Part shown: in pieces, positions 24,119 through 24,396 of the stretch
Numbering within the stretch: the stretch's first letter is position 1
Layout: every line of letters begins with the position of its first letter
Assembly (NCBI RefSeq): GCF_001039355.2
Contig: NW_019775868.1
Location: 160,879-185,274, forward strand
Source: Lingula anatina
Lineage: Eukaryota; Brachiopoda; Lingulata; Lingulida; Lingulidae
DNA: 24,396 bases
Direction of reading: 5' to 3'
The notes under the pieces: generated by a model
Told to the model about the DNA's origin: nothing
Database searches by the model: none
Seen by the model: the letters and a program-made list of their open reading frames with translations, nothing else
Position numbers and translations under genes: made by a program

Positions 24119-24396
24119 ACACACGAATTACAAATTGAGAAAAGATTAATTTTGATGTCTCCCGTCATATATTCAAAGATAATTTTTTTTTATACTGGGC
24201 TATGTGAAAACAAAATTTCCAAGTGATGACCTTCCAATTTAATTGTTCTTAAGATGAAAATGCATTATAGAGAATCACTTTACTGTTGATATATTTTTAA
24301 TATTGTCATAAAAGTCAAAAAAGAGTGGTAATATGTATACTTTATTATCAAATAAATCTTTTTACAGATTGTAGCGTTTAATCATTGAAATATCCT
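24119..24396 (+). other. 3' UTR of the IgGFc-domain gene
   Basis: This is AT-rich non-coding sequence with AATAAA at 24351-24356, about 235 bases after the stop, as the likely poly(A) signal. The window ends about 40 bases later, around the expected cleavage site. Confidence 0.65.

Overview
This is a window of animal nuclear DNA. The coding sequence is split into many short exons with GT..AG introns, AT-rich introns and spacers, and AATAAA poly(A) signals. There is no sign of bacterial gene organisation. Four spliced protein-coding genes can be reconstructed with matching splice phases from start to stop codon. Low overall GC, moderate intron sizes and a membrane gene of the invertebrate 'IgGFc-binding' type suggest an invertebrate bilaterian, such as a mollusc, another lophotrochozoan or a basal deuterostome. 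The species cannot be fixed from the sequence.

Layout: (1) 1-1369 is mostly non-coding, with one possible minus-strand exon near 395-474. (2) 1739-4939 (+) is an 8-exon CNPY3/4-like Canopy gene, a saposin-like ER co-chaperone ending in RDEL. (3) 7360-12665 (-) is a 13-exon ILF2/NF45 gene, convergent with Canopy; their poly(A) signals lie only about 30 bp apart near 6266-6318. (4) About 12666-12960 is a likely bidirectional promoter with a YY1-like motif at the ILF2 5' end. (5) 13969-16699 (+) is a 6-exon INTS15 (C7orf26) gene, an Integrator subunit. (6) 17468-17678 is an unexplained GC-richer island with palindromes, closing in a perfect 11-bp hairpin followed by a T-run. (7) 19090-24118 (+) is a 7-exon type I membrane protein: signal peptide, IgGFc-binding domain, two Asp-rich DxDxDG metal-binding loops, a long Thr-rich mucin-like stalk with internal duplications, one transmembrane helix and a short acidic tail.

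Canopy, ILF2 and INTS15 are housekeeping genes (ER folding, nuclear dsRNA-binding complexes, RNA polymerase II transcript processing) and need not cooperate. The last gene looks like a surface or mucosal adhesion or immune-type protein and has the least conventional architecture here. No CRISPR array, confident tRNA or rRNA gene, or complete transposon was seen.
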